Source: Marinococcus luteus_A (GTDB lineage: Bacteria; Bacillota; Bacilli; Bacillales; Marinococcaceae). Taken from it: a stretch of DNA of 64,000 nucleotides. The notes under the pieces are model-generated. The model did no database searches, had not been told where the DNA came from, and worked only from the letters and a program-made list of their open reading frames with translations. Location: the NCBI RefSeq assembly GCF_034497705.1, contig NZ_JAXRUV010000003.1:124001-188000 (forward strand), read 5' to 3'. Below, in pieces: positions 51,671-59,021 of this stretch (positions are counted from its first letter, which is position 1; each line of letters begins with the position of its first letter). The translations under genes were made by a program, and so were the position numbers.

Positions 51671-52054
51671 AACAAGCACTCCTTCGTGGGGTAATAGTAA
51701 TAATCTGTTTTAGTCACAGAAGCACCCGATGCATGCCTGGAACTAAAAAGAATCAGCTGGCAGGCTTTTTCTTTTCAGCTTATGATTAGCTCCCAATGGT
51801 CTAACTCATTGCTGCTGAAGCGGATTTTATTCACTTTAAAAAACAGCATAAAAATATGCAGGTAACTATACATATATCCTTCATGCATCTTTTTAAAACA
51901 AAATAACAGCGAATGAACAAAAAATAAGCTTTTGGAACTAGGGTGAAAGCAGGTTGAATGGAAGTTGCCTAAAAGAAGATGGCAAAAATCATGTATCAGG
52001 GGAATGGCTGCATGTTAAAGTGAAGGAGAACAGAATAAGGAAGGGGACAAAATA
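51671..52054. other. Divergent intergenic region between the GT8 gene and cynS
   Basis: 384 bp of AT-rich DNA. I see no coding frame with a ribosome site, no stable hairpin with a T-run, and no promoter pair I would defend. Confidence 0.5.
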
Positions 52055-52501
52055 ATGGAAATGAGTGAAGTCACCGCTAAGCTGATAGAAGCAAAAAACA
52101 GGAAGCGAGCTACTTATCAGGATCTAGCGGAAGCCGTAGGCCGCAATAAAACCTGGGTTGCTGCTGTAATTCAGGGCCAGGCATCAATGGACGAAAAAGA
52201 AGCAGACGCGCTCATTAACTACCTCGAAGTTCCTTTTGAAGAAATTAAGCATGAACTGATGGCTGTACCGTACAAAGGTTCTCTAAGCGAAGGCGTTCCG
52301 ACAGATCCGCTTATTTACCGTTTTCATGAGATTACTCAGGTATACGGAACGACACTAAAGGAAATCATTCATGAGGAATTTGGTGATGGTATTATGAGCG
52401 CCATTGACTTTAAAATGGATGTAGAACGTGAGGAAGACCCAAAAGGGGACCGGGTAGTTGTCACGTTGAACGGCAAATTTCTTCCATATACTAAGTGGTA
52501 A
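52055..52501 (+). CDS. cynS: Cyanate hydratase (cyanase)
   Basis: Cyanase decomposes cyanate with bicarbonate to ammonia and two CO2 via carbamate. The 148-residue protein has normal length, an N-terminal helix-turn-helix-like domain (YQDLAEAVGRNKTWVAAVIQGQ) and the catalytic domain with the conserved active-site Arg and Glu in YRFHEITQVYG (near residues 89-99) and Ser in GIMSAIDF near 115. ATG 52055 follows AAGGGGA. No cyanate transporter or carbonic anhydrase is adjacent, unlike the E. coli cynTSX operon, so it is an orphan gene here. Confidence 0.95.
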   Translation: MEMSEVTAKLIEAKNRKRATYQDLAEAVGRNKTWVAAVIQGQASMDEKEADALINYLEVPFEEIKHELMAVPYKGSLSEGVPTDPLIYRFHEITQVYGTTLKEIIHEEFGDGIMSAIDFKMDVEREEDPKGDRVVVTLNGKFLPYTKW

Positions 52502-52514
52502 ACGAGTAAATACA

Positions 52515-52554
52515 ATAGAGCCGCCTTTCCAATTTGATGGAGAGGCGGCTCTAT
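52515..52554. terminator. Hairpin between cynS and the 3D-domain gene
   Basis: ATAGAGCCGCCT (52515-52526) pairs perfectly with AGGCGGCTCTAT (52543-52554). T-tracts are weak on both sides; it probably ends both convergent transcripts. Confidence 0.8.
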
Positions 52555-52577
52555 ATTTATAAAAGCTTATAAGTAGA

Positions 52578-53285
52578 TTAATCTACTACGGTTACTTCCA
52601 CGCTTCGACGGCCGAAGGAATAAGCTTCGGACTTACTTGGAACGTGAACGTCAATACGGTTTCCGTGTATCGCTCCGCCGGTATCCGCTGCCGTATAAGT
52701 ACCCATACCTTCAATTTGTACTTCAGAGCCAAGTGGAATAACGTCAGGGTCTACAGCTATTACTTTCGCATAACGGTTGGTATTTAAATTTACACCGGTA
52801 GCTGTAATGCCGCTGCAGCCTGCGCAGTCTGCCGTATAAGCAGTGGCTTCGACTGTCATGGACTCTCCGCCGGAGGTATCTTCAGAGCTGCTGCTTTCGG
52901 AAGTGGAGGCAGATTCTACAGCTTCATTATCACTGTCGTCCGCTTCAGAGCTTTCTTCAGTACCGTTATCACTGGAGCTGCTGGAGCTTTCTCCGTACAG
53001 CGCTGCTTTTGTATTCGGGCCAATAATGCCGTCGACCGTAAGGCCTTCATCAGCCTGGAAATCCCGGACAGCTGCTGCCGTAATCGAACCAAAAATCCCG
53101 TCTACTTCATAATCATAATATCCTTTATCATCGAGTACAGATTGGGCTTCGGATACAGAGTCATTGGAGTCTCCCTGGACCAGCAGACTGTCTGATGCAT
53201 CACTTACCGCTGGTGCTGCAAAAGCTAAAGCTGTACCAAGAACTGCGCCGCCGATCCAATGTGAAGCTTTCGTAGATTTCATCAT
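52578..53285 (-). CDS. Secreted peptidoglycan-binding and 3D-domain protein
   Basis: An exported wall protein of 235 residues. A signal peptide (about 1-31, ending near SDASDS) is followed by a peptidoglycan-binding domain (about 35-95, VSEAQSVLDDKGYYD and IIGPNTKAAL), a long Ser/Glu/Asp linker (about 98-140) and a C-terminal 3D domain. In the last, AYTA, VDPDVIPLG and DTGGAIHGNRIDVHV carry the three conserved aspartates of this MltA-like double-psi barrel. YocH and YuiC relatives are wall lytic enzymes. AGGAGG lies 12 nt before ATG 53285. Confidence 0.88.
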   Translation of the reverse strand: MMKSTKASHWIGGAVLGTALAFAAPAVSDASDSLLVQGDSNDSVSEAQSVLDDKGYYDYEVDGIFGSITAAAVRDFQADEGLTVDGIIGPNTKAALYGESSSSSSDNGTEESSEADDSDNEAVESASTSESSSSEDTSGGESMTVEATAYTADCAGCSGITATGVNLNTNRYAKVIAVDPDVIPLGSEVQIEGMGTYTAADTGGAIHGNRIDVHVPSKSEAYSFGRRSVEVTVVD

Positions 53286-53724
53286 GGTTGAAAAATTCCT
53301 CCTCGGAGAGTATAAAAATTTTTTTATTTAGTTAGCATTAAGGGCGAATAAACGTAAACAAATTAGTATTGGATGCGTATGTGAAAACAACCTATCGCAC
53401 GTTTGTAAATTTAACTTGAAGAAGAAGAACTTTCAAGCGAATAGGACGAATGTAATGCAAACGTAACAAGATTAAGCTTTGTGAAATATATGAGAAATTA
53501 TGTGTAATATTTATAAAATCCCTTTAAATTAAGGTTTTAAGGCGATTTAATTTAAGATTTCAATGAAAAAACGAACGTAATATTACAAGTGAAAAACGTG
53601 AGAAAAATAACCTAATTTTGATGTTTCGTGAGGAATGAACTAATCTATAAAAATCAGTAAAGCCATAATATGCTGCAGAAGAAAAAGGGGAACAGGGCGG
53701 GGAGAAAACACTCCGCAGTACAAC
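53286..53724. other. Long AT-rich intergenic region upstream of the 3D-domain gene
   Basis: 440 bp with very low GC and no ORF. TGTAAT-N5-CGTAAC at 53451-53467 (plus strand) is a near match to a WalR direct repeat, a regulator known for yocH-type genes, but its strand is opposite to the gene. I see no certain promoter. Confidence 0.45.
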
Positions 53725-53752
53725 AAAAAACCCCCTGAATTATCAGGAGGCT
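53725..53752 (-). terminator. Terminator of the DUF2513 gene
   Basis: On the minus strand CCTCCTGA pairs with TCAGGGGG (one mismatch) around TAAT and is followed by T6. Confidence 0.82.
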
Positions 53753-53801
53753 CTTAGAAAGCTATGTGGAATACAATAAATCGTGAGATATTAGTTGTGC
53801 G

Positions 53802-54164
53802 TCAGTCGTTGCTTAAATGCTGATAAAGGGTGATTTTAAGTAAATCTGTCAGGACAGTTAGAGGAATATTGGACATCGACCATCCTTTTTCTATGGCTTT
53901 TTCCTTTGTTTTGTTCCAAATATTGTCGTCTTCGGCAACGTCAATGAAATCATGGCCGGCAAATGTAATTTTAATATTATGGTAGCTTGTCACCTGCTTA
54001 CTCAAGGTTTTATGTCGGGTAGCCTCGATCAGGCCTCCGTCGGTGAGCAGATACATGTAGTAATCGGTTTCTTCGTTTTTAGATGTGAGGCTGAAGCCGG
54101 GCTTTTGCTCTTTCAGGTCAATCAAAAGCTTCCTGATTGATTCCATGTCTCGTTCCATAACCAT
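53802..54164 (-). CDS. DUF2513 family protein
   Basis: A 120-residue small cytosolic protein matching DUF2513, a family often found in phages and mobile elements with a winged-helix-like look. Conserved parts are MERDMESIRKLLIDL at the N-terminus, YYMYLLTDGGLIEA near residue 35 and FAGHDFIDVAEDDNIWNKTKEKA near 68-90. ATG 54164 is 8 nt after AAAAGGTGG; a GTG at 54176 overlaps that site. No other phage gene is nearby, so it may be a lone remnant or a domesticated gene. Confidence 0.75.
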   Translation of the reverse strand: MVMERDMESIRKLLIDLKEQKPGFSLTSKNEETDYYMYLLTDGGLIEATRHKTLSKQVTSYHNIKITFAGHDFIDVAEDDNIWNKTKEKAIEKGWSMSNIPLTVLTDLLKITLYQHLSND

Positions 54165-54282
54165 TTTATCTTCCACCTTTTTTATACTTACTGAAATTAT
54201 AATATTGGGACTGGCTTAAATGCCAGAAAAGATTTACCTGCTCTGGTGTTTTGATAAGGAGTATTCTCGTACGCCCCTGTTA

Positions 54283-54314
54283 AAAAAGAAGCCGGGAAAC
54301 GCCGGCTTCTTTTT
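54283..54314. terminator. Terminator of the MetE-like gene
   Basis: AAAAAGAAGCCGG (54283-54295) pairs perfectly with CCGGCTTCTTTTT (54302-54314). The flanking A-run gives a T-tract for the minus-strand gene 8 bp away. Confidence 0.9.
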
Positions 54315-54322
54315 CCGAATGC

Positions 54323-55444
54323 TTATTTCCAGACGTCTTCGGCAAGAGAAACGACGTGGCGCACTTTCGCCCATTGCTCTTCTTCAGTGAGAATATTGCC
54401 TTCTTCGGTAGAAGCAAAGCCGCATTGAGGGCTTAAACCAAGTTGTTCAAGTGGTACATATTTTTCCGCTTCCTGCAGCCTGGATTTAATTAAATCCGTA
54501 TCTTCAAGTTCAGGGAATTTCGAAGTGATTAAACCGAGAACCACCTGCAGATCGCTGCGGTTCACATACTTTAATGGTTCAAAGCCTCCGGAGCGCTCGT
54601 CATCAAATTCCAGCAGGAGGGCGTCGACGTTTAATTTGCTGAACATATATTCTGAAACGGCGTCGTAGCTGCCGCTGGATGCATAGGTGGACTTGTAGTT
54701 GCCGCGGCAGACATGCATATAGATCCGCATATCTTCAGGTTTATCAGCGATCGCTTCATTGACGGTGTTTACAAACATGTCCAGCGTTTCTTTCGGGTCC
54801 AGGCCGCGTGCTTCAAGCAGGCCGCCGGAAAGTACGAGGTCCTTGTCCTTTTCAGCGCCGAGAAATAAAGACCAGGTCGTATCATCAAACTGAAGATGGC
54901 GGCAGCCAGCCTTATAAAGAGCCTGTATCGTATCCTTATACACCTGCACGAGATCTGAAAACAGCTCAGCTTCCGACTGATAAACATTTTTTTCTTCTTC
55001 GGTTACAGTCCGGAAAATAAACATGCTTGGACTTGGAACTGTCACGCGGGCGGCGTGCCCCCCTTTCAGGCTGTGCAGGAATTCGTACTCACGGACAACA
55101 GGGTGGTCGCGAAAAGCTAATTTATTAACAACTTTAACCCCTTCGGCTTTTGTTTCTGTATTATCGCTGAATACAAGGCCGTGGTCCAATTTAATAAATT
55201 CTGCCCCTTCGACCTCCTGCATAAAATCGAGATGGAACCATGCTCGGCGGAATTCACCATCTGTAACAACCGGGAGACCAGCTTCTTTTTGCTTTTCAAC
55301 AAGAGCAGTAATTTCTTCATTTTCAATGTCCCATAGCGCCTCAGCGCTTAATTCTCTCTTTGTATACTGCTGCCGGGCTTTTTTGAGTCGCTCCGGACGA
55401 AGAAAGCTTCCTACGTGTTCTGCGCGAAACGGTGCTTTTGTCAA
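54323..55444 (-). CDS. MetE C-terminal-like methyltransferase (YxjG/YxjH family)
   Basis: A 373-residue cobalamin-independent methionine synthase-like protein with only the catalytic barrel. It begins KAPFRAEHVGSFLRP, has WxxFLGAEKD near the middle, and keeps the zinc ligands His and Cys in MHVCRGN near residue 240, a conserved Glu in LLEFDDERSG near 275, and the Cys of SPQCGFAS near 340. Such core-MetE proteins make methionine from homocysteine with a methyl donor that is not firmly known. TTG 55444 is 8 nt after AGGAG; GTG 55453 lies inside that site. No S-box was seen upstream. Confidence 0.88.
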   Translation of the reverse strand: MTKAPFRAEHVGSFLRPERLKKARQQYTKRELSAEALWDIENEEITALVEKQKEAGLPVVTDGEFRRAWFHLDFMQEVEGAEFIKLDHGLVFSDNTETKAEGVKVVNKLAFRDHPVVREYEFLHSLKGGHAARVTVPSPSMFIFRTVTEEEKNVYQSEAELFSDLVQVYKDTIQALYKAGCRHLQFDDTTWSLFLGAEKDKDLVLSGGLLEARGLDPKETLDMFVNTVNEAIADKPEDMRIYMHVCRGNYKSTYASSGSYDAVSEYMFSKLNVDALLLEFDDERSGGFEPLKYVNRSDLQVVLGLITSKFPELEDTDLIKSRLQEAEKYVPLEQLGLSPQCGFASTEEGNILTEEEQWAKVRHVVSLAEDVWK

Positions 55445-55609
55445 ACCATCCACTCCTCTGTAATATGTAATGATTCAAAAATACCTGTATGTTTTTCCTA
55501 CTAATAGTATATGGAAGCCGATGACGGTTTGTCTACAGAAACCATCAGAAGCAGGACGTATCCCCAGGAAAATGAAAAGCGGATGGGGGCTTCTTTCGTA
55601 CACGGTCCA

Positions 55610-55942
55610 TTAAAGGCGCCGCTGAAAGACAATTACCGGCTCCCCGAGGTCATTTGTATGATAAACAGCATTGTAAGCGGAAAATAAACGGTAAAGGCCG
55701 TTAAAGCCTTTCAATTTGATGACAAATGCAATGTCTTTCATACTCAGTTTTTCCCCGGTGAGGGCATAAATCGTTTTTTTGGGACGGAAGCTGTTGTCCA
55801 TTTTGTCAGCAGTCTGCTTATCGATTTGCTGAAAAACGAGAATAGCTTTAAGCTGACGGGCAAACTCGCCTTCTGCCTTCATGGCGGGGGCTTTTTTCTT
55901 TCTCGCCCGGTTTAGCGCAGACGGTTTTTCTACGGGGGTCAT
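55610..55942 (-). CDS. Hypothetical protein, 110 residues
   Basis: I do not recognise this protein. ATG 55942 is 9 nt after AGGAGG, a strong site, so translation is likely. The N-terminal 25 residues are very basic (NRARKKKAPAMKAE); the rest is a mixed alpha/beta region with FARQLKAILVFQQIDKQT (about 30-47) and IAFVIKLKGFNGLYRLFSAY (about 72-91). No signal or membrane segment is visible. It stands between two divergently placed accessory genes and has no clear operon partner. Confidence 0.6.
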   Translation of the reverse strand: MTPVEKPSALNRARKKKAPAMKAEGEFARQLKAILVFQQIDKQTADKMDNSFRPKKTIYALTGEKLSMKDIAFVIKLKGFNGLYRLFSAYNAVYHTNDLGEPVIVFQRRL

Positions 55943-56057
55943 TATAAAATTCCTCCTGACAATAGTTTGGCTGCTTTTCTCTCCATACCCCGGAAGCTGT
56001 ATCATTCAACCCGACTGTTTAAAACACTTTGGAGGAAGTTTATGAAAAAAGAAAACC

Positions 56058-56573
56058 GTGAATAAAATAATCATCTCCCGCAGAAAGAAGGAACGGCCTT
56101 TGATTGAAATTTTGATTGAACATGTACCGAGTACACTACTGCACCTGCTAACCGGTGCAGCAGTAATGTATATATTTTACGGAAGTCGGAATTTAACTGT
56201 TTCGCGGCGCTTGAAGGTGATGGCGTTCGGTGTGATGGTGCTTGTACCGGATATCCCGAAGCTGTTTGGCAACTATATTTTTCATACGCTGCTGACAATG
56301 CCATTTATTGCGGCAGCGTTCGCCCCGGTTGTCCACCGCGTGCTCGGGGGAGGATTCCCAAAGGCCTGGGCAGCTGCATTTTTTACGCTGGCCATCGGCT
56401 CTATGCTGATTGATTTTCTGGGAAACGGTACCCAGTTTTTATTCCCATTAACCTCAAAGAATTTTTCGTACCCTCTGCTTTATCAGGAGTGGTGGGCGAT
56501 TGTGCCGCTTGCGGGTGTCCTGGGAGCGCTGGCTTTGTGTGGAAGAAAAAATATTTCGCCCCGTCAGTCATAG
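56058..56573 (+). CDS. DUF457/YdjM-like membrane protein, unusual start
   Basis: A 171-residue membrane protein with about four hydrophobic segments (28-45, 53-70, 75-95, 105-125, 143-162). The pattern HLLTGAAVMY, VPDIPKLFG, IFHTLL and LGNGTQFLFPL resembles membrane-bound metal-dependent hydrolases of the DUF457/YdjM type, but the match is partial. The GTG start at 56058 has no ribosome site of its own. A strong GGAGGAAG lies before ATG 56042 in another frame, which stops after seven codons (MKKENRE) and overlaps this start. Removing one A from the six-A run at 56045-56050 would fuse the two. Confidence 0.65.
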   Translation: MNKIIISRRKKERPLIEILIEHVPSTLLHLLTGAAVMYIFYGSRNLTVSRRLKVMAFGVMVLVPDIPKLFGNYIFHTLLTMPFIAAAFAPVVHRVLGGGFPKAWAAAFFTLAIGSMLIDFLGNGTQFLFPLTSKNFSYPLLYQEWWAIVPLAGVLGALALCGRKNISPRQS

Positions 56574-56668
56574 AAAATGCATGAAAACCTCTTCAATTCC
56601 AATGAATATATTAGTAAACTTATAGTATATTTAGACTAGGAATTCTATTTAAAAGAAAAGAGGACGTC

Positions 56669-57823
56669 ATGCGAAAACTTTATTATGGATTAGCGTGCGG
56701 GGTTTTCCTTTTGAGTGGCTGCAGCAGTGCCGGGGAATCAACCGGGGAAAATGAAAATTCTGGGACACAGAATGAAAACTCAGAGGCGCAGAATGAAAAT
56801 TCAGAAGCACAGACAAAAGAAGATTCTGAAAATCAGAAGCAGGAAGATGAAAGCGTTACGATTGGCGCGGCCGGAGACGTTTTGCTGCACGGGCGTGTAT
56901 ATAAAAGAATGGAAGAAGACGGGGAGTACGATTTCACCCCGGCGCTGAAGGCAGTTGCTCCGATGCTTGAAGAACCGGATTACACGATTGTGAACCAGGA
57001 ATCAATACCCGGCGGCGAAGAGCTTGGTTTATCAGCTTATCCTTCCTTTAACAGTCCATATGCAATCGTAGACGACCTTCAGGATGCCGGAGTGGACATG
57101 CTCTCCGGGGCCAATAACCATACGCTTGACCGCGGAATGGATGCTGTAAACAATGCGATTAATCATTATGAACAGACAGGTATGGATTACGTAGGGGTTT
57201 ATAAGGACGAAGAAGATGCAGAGCGGCAGCGTATTGTGGATGTGAAAGACGTGGATGTAGGCTTCCTCTCTTATACTTACGGCCTGAACGGCATCGAGGT
57301 GCCGGAGGGGCATGAATATGTCGTGCAGGAAATTGACAAGGAACAAATACAGGAAGACGTCGAAGCGATGAGAGATGAAGCGGACGCCGTGGTCGTAAAT
57401 ATGCACTGGGGGGATGAATACGAACGCCTTCCGAATGAAGAACAGAAAGAATTGGCCCAATTTCTTGCAGACCTGGAAGTGGACGTAGTCATCGGTCATC
57501 ATCCTCACGTGCTTCAGCCGATGGAATGGGTGGAGGGTGAAGGAGGAAATGAAACGCTTGTTTATTATTCTCTCGGTAATTTCTATTCCGGGCAGGATCA
57601 AGAACATACCGATACAGGCGGCATTGCTACATTCGATGTGGAAAAAGACGGAGAAGACGTGAAGATTACAAAGCCTAACGTTGATTTTACCCAGGTCGTT
57701 CCAGGTCCTGAAGACCAGTATACTGTAAAGCCGATGGCCGAAGCAGACCATCCGGCTGAAGGCGGTGAAACCGAAGAGGAGCTGCGCGAGCATGTGTACC
57801 AATGGATCGAAGAAAACGATTAA
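56669..57823 (+). CDS. CapA-family lipoprotein (PGA synthesis/metallophosphatase-like)
   Basis: A 384-residue exported lipoprotein. The signal peptide ends in the lipobox LSGC (C19). Next comes a Gln/Asn/Glu-rich spacer with three 7-residue repeats (about 28-48). The CapA domain follows, with the metallophosphatase motifs GAAGDVLLHGRV near residue 68, VNQESIPGG near 108, SGANNHTLDRG near 146-156, NMHWGDEY near 243 and GHHPHVLQP near 274. Relatives are poly-gamma-glutamate synthesis proteins (CapA/PgsA), but no capB/capC is present here, so the substrate is unknown. Confidence 0.88.
   Translation: MRKLYYGLACGVFLLSGCSSAGESTGENENSGTQNENSEAQNENSEAQTKEDSENQKQEDESVTIGAAGDVLLHGRVYKRMEEDGEYDFTPALKAVAPMLEEPDYTIVNQESIPGGEELGLSAYPSFNSPYAIVDDLQDAGVDMLSGANNHTLDRGMDAVNNAINHYEQTGMDYVGVYKDEEDAERQRIVDVKDVDVGFLSYTYGLNGIEVPEGHEYVVQEIDKEQIQEDVEAMRDEADAVVVNMHWGDEYERLPNEEQKELAQFLADLEVDVVIGHHPHVLQPMEWVEGEGGNETLVYYSLGNFYSGQDQEHTDTGGIATFDVEKDGEDVKITKPNVDFTQVVPGPEDQYTVKPMAEADHPAEGGETEEELREHVYQWIEEND
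56750..56812 (+). repeat. Three 21-bp tandem repeats in the CapA-like gene
   Basis: Units at 56750-56770, 56771-56791 and 56792-56812 encode NENSGTQ, NENSEAQ and NENSEAQ. They sit in the spacer between lipobox and CapA domain. Confidence 0.9.
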
Positions 57824-57886
57824 GGTACTAACCGTCTGAAGCCCGGCGGGAAGCCTTAATAATTTCAATTACTTTATCAAGATACT

Positions 57887-57919
57887 AAAAGACCTCTGAT
57901 TTTAAACAGAGGTCTTTTT
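57887..57919. terminator. Bidirectional terminator between the CapA-like gene and yqgX
   Basis: AAAAGACCTCTG (57887-57898) pairs with CAGAGGTCTTTT (57907-57918), with T-tracts on both strands. Confidence 0.92.
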
Positions 57920-57924
57920 ACTTA

Positions 57925-58566
57925 TTATGCGCCGAACCCATTAATGAACGGATTGGAGTCCATTTCGGCTCCAATATCGGTGAAGGGGCCGTGGCCGCAG
58001 GCTACTACCGTATTTTCCGGGAGCTCAAGCAGCTGCTCGTGAATGGAGGTTAACAGCGTATCCATGTTGCCTCCGTAGAGATCGGTACGGCCGACACCGC
58101 CTGAAAACAATACATCGCCGGAGAAGACTGTATTGGTTTCTTTATGCCAGTAGGAAACACTTCCCGGCGAATGGCCCGGCGTATGAAGCCATTGGAATTC
58201 AAAGGCGCCGAATTGAAGCGTTCCTTCAGACTGCAGCAGATGATCCGCGGGCTTAGCAGTAAACGCAGCCTCCGGCATCATGCGTCCGGATCCATTTTTT
58301 TGGGCATCCCCAGGCCAGTCACTTTCCTGCTCATGAAGATAAACAGGGATATCGTAGGCTTCCCGCACGGCATCAAGCGCACCGATATGATCAAAATGGG
58401 CATGGGTTAACAGAATGACGACAGGACGCATCTCGTTTTCCTGAAGATAGGTGATCAGTTTATCGGCATCTCCGGCCGGGTCAATAATCACGGCGTTTTT
58501 ATCATTATCGTACAGAACATAGCAGTTTGTCTGCAGTGGTCCCAGTGGAAGCTGTTTCCAGTTCAT
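57925..58566 (-). CDS. yqgX: Metallo-beta-lactamase fold hydrolase YqgX
   Basis: A 213-residue MBL-fold protein of the glyoxalase II-like YqgX group. Zinc ligands are in LTHAHFDHIG near residue 53-62, the His of TPGHSPGS near 133-140, the Asp of FSGDVLF near 150 and the His of ACGHGPFT near 193-196. The natural substrate is not known; hydrolysis of a thioester such as a bacillithiol conjugate is possible. It returns the window to the conserved yqg-yqh order, lying divergent from gcvT. Confidence 0.93.
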   Translation of the reverse strand: MNWKQLPLGPLQTNCYVLYDNDKNAVIIDPAGDADKLITYLQENEMRPVVILLTHAHFDHIGALDAVREAYDIPVYLHEQESDWPGDAQKNGSGRMMPEAAFTAKPADHLLQSEGTLQFGAFEFQWLHTPGHSPGSVSYWHKETNTVFSGDVLFSGGVGRTDLYGGNMDTLLTSIHEQLLELPENTVVACGHGPFTDIGAEMDSNPFINGFGA

Positions 58567-58747
58567 AGTTTCCCTCCAATTTTTATGCTGATTTTAGTAT
58601 AAACAATATTTCAGTGAGAAGAAATAACCGATCCAAAGTGATGAACGAATGATAATGGGGAAATTTTCAGGAATGTTCGGATTAATTTTTTTCAGCATTG
58701 GTTTTTAACTGAATTAGTGATAGAATATGAGCAAATAAAGGTGTACA

Positions 58748-58753
58748 TATAAT
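58748..58753 (+). promoter_or_regulatory. -10 element of the gcv operon promoter
   Basis: A perfect TATAAT about 18 bp before the riboswitch. No convincing -35 at 16-18 bp. Confidence 0.5.
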
Positions 58754-58770
58754 GCGCGGATGATGGTAAG

Positions 58771-58940
58771 GGGAGAGACTGCCAGGCAGCGCCGAAGGAG
58801 CAAGCCGTAACAGGTGAATCTCTCAGGCAAACAGACTCTTACTGGACGCTCCTCTGGAGAGCGCTTCTTTTAGAAGCCACCCACGAAGACACTCTTTCCG
58901 TACGAGGGAAAGGAGAAACTTTCTGGTTATAGGACAGAGC
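58771..58940 (+). promoter_or_regulatory. Tandem glycine riboswitch
   Basis: Two aptamers upstream of gcvT. The first (58771 to about 58845) shows GGGAGAG, GCCGAAGGAGCAAG and ATCTCTCAGGCAAA. The second (about 58853-58940) shows TGGAGAG, CACCCACGAAG and a terminal GGACAGAG. Glycine binding is expected to prevent the following terminator and turn on the glycine cleavage genes, as in B. subtilis gcvT. Confidence 0.95.
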
Positions 58941-58970
58941 TTCCATAGTTTATGGAGTTCTGTCTTTTTT
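58933..58970 (+). terminator. Riboswitch expression-platform terminator
   Basis: GACAGAGCTTCCAT pairs imperfectly with ATGGAGTTCTGTC, then T6. Its 5' arm overlaps the closing strand of aptamer 2. Confidence 0.88.
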
Positions 58971-59021
58971 ATGCTTTTTCCTGTTTTGATTTTTCAGAAA
59001 ATAATGAATGAGGTGATTTTC

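Noticed and set aside
51671..51760. SigB promoter for the GspA-like glycosyltransferase
   Set aside because: GTTCC and GGGTGC are present on the minus strand but the spacing is about 10 bp and both boxes are poor.
53451..53467. WalR binding site for the 3D-domain gene
   Set aside because: TGTAAT-N5-CGTAAC has one mismatch but lies on the opposite strand about 170 bp from the gene; a chance hit is likely in such AT-rich DNA.
55500..55560. S-box riboswitch before the MetE-like gene
   Set aside because: The short dyad (GGTTT/AAACC) has none of the SAM-I core sequences.
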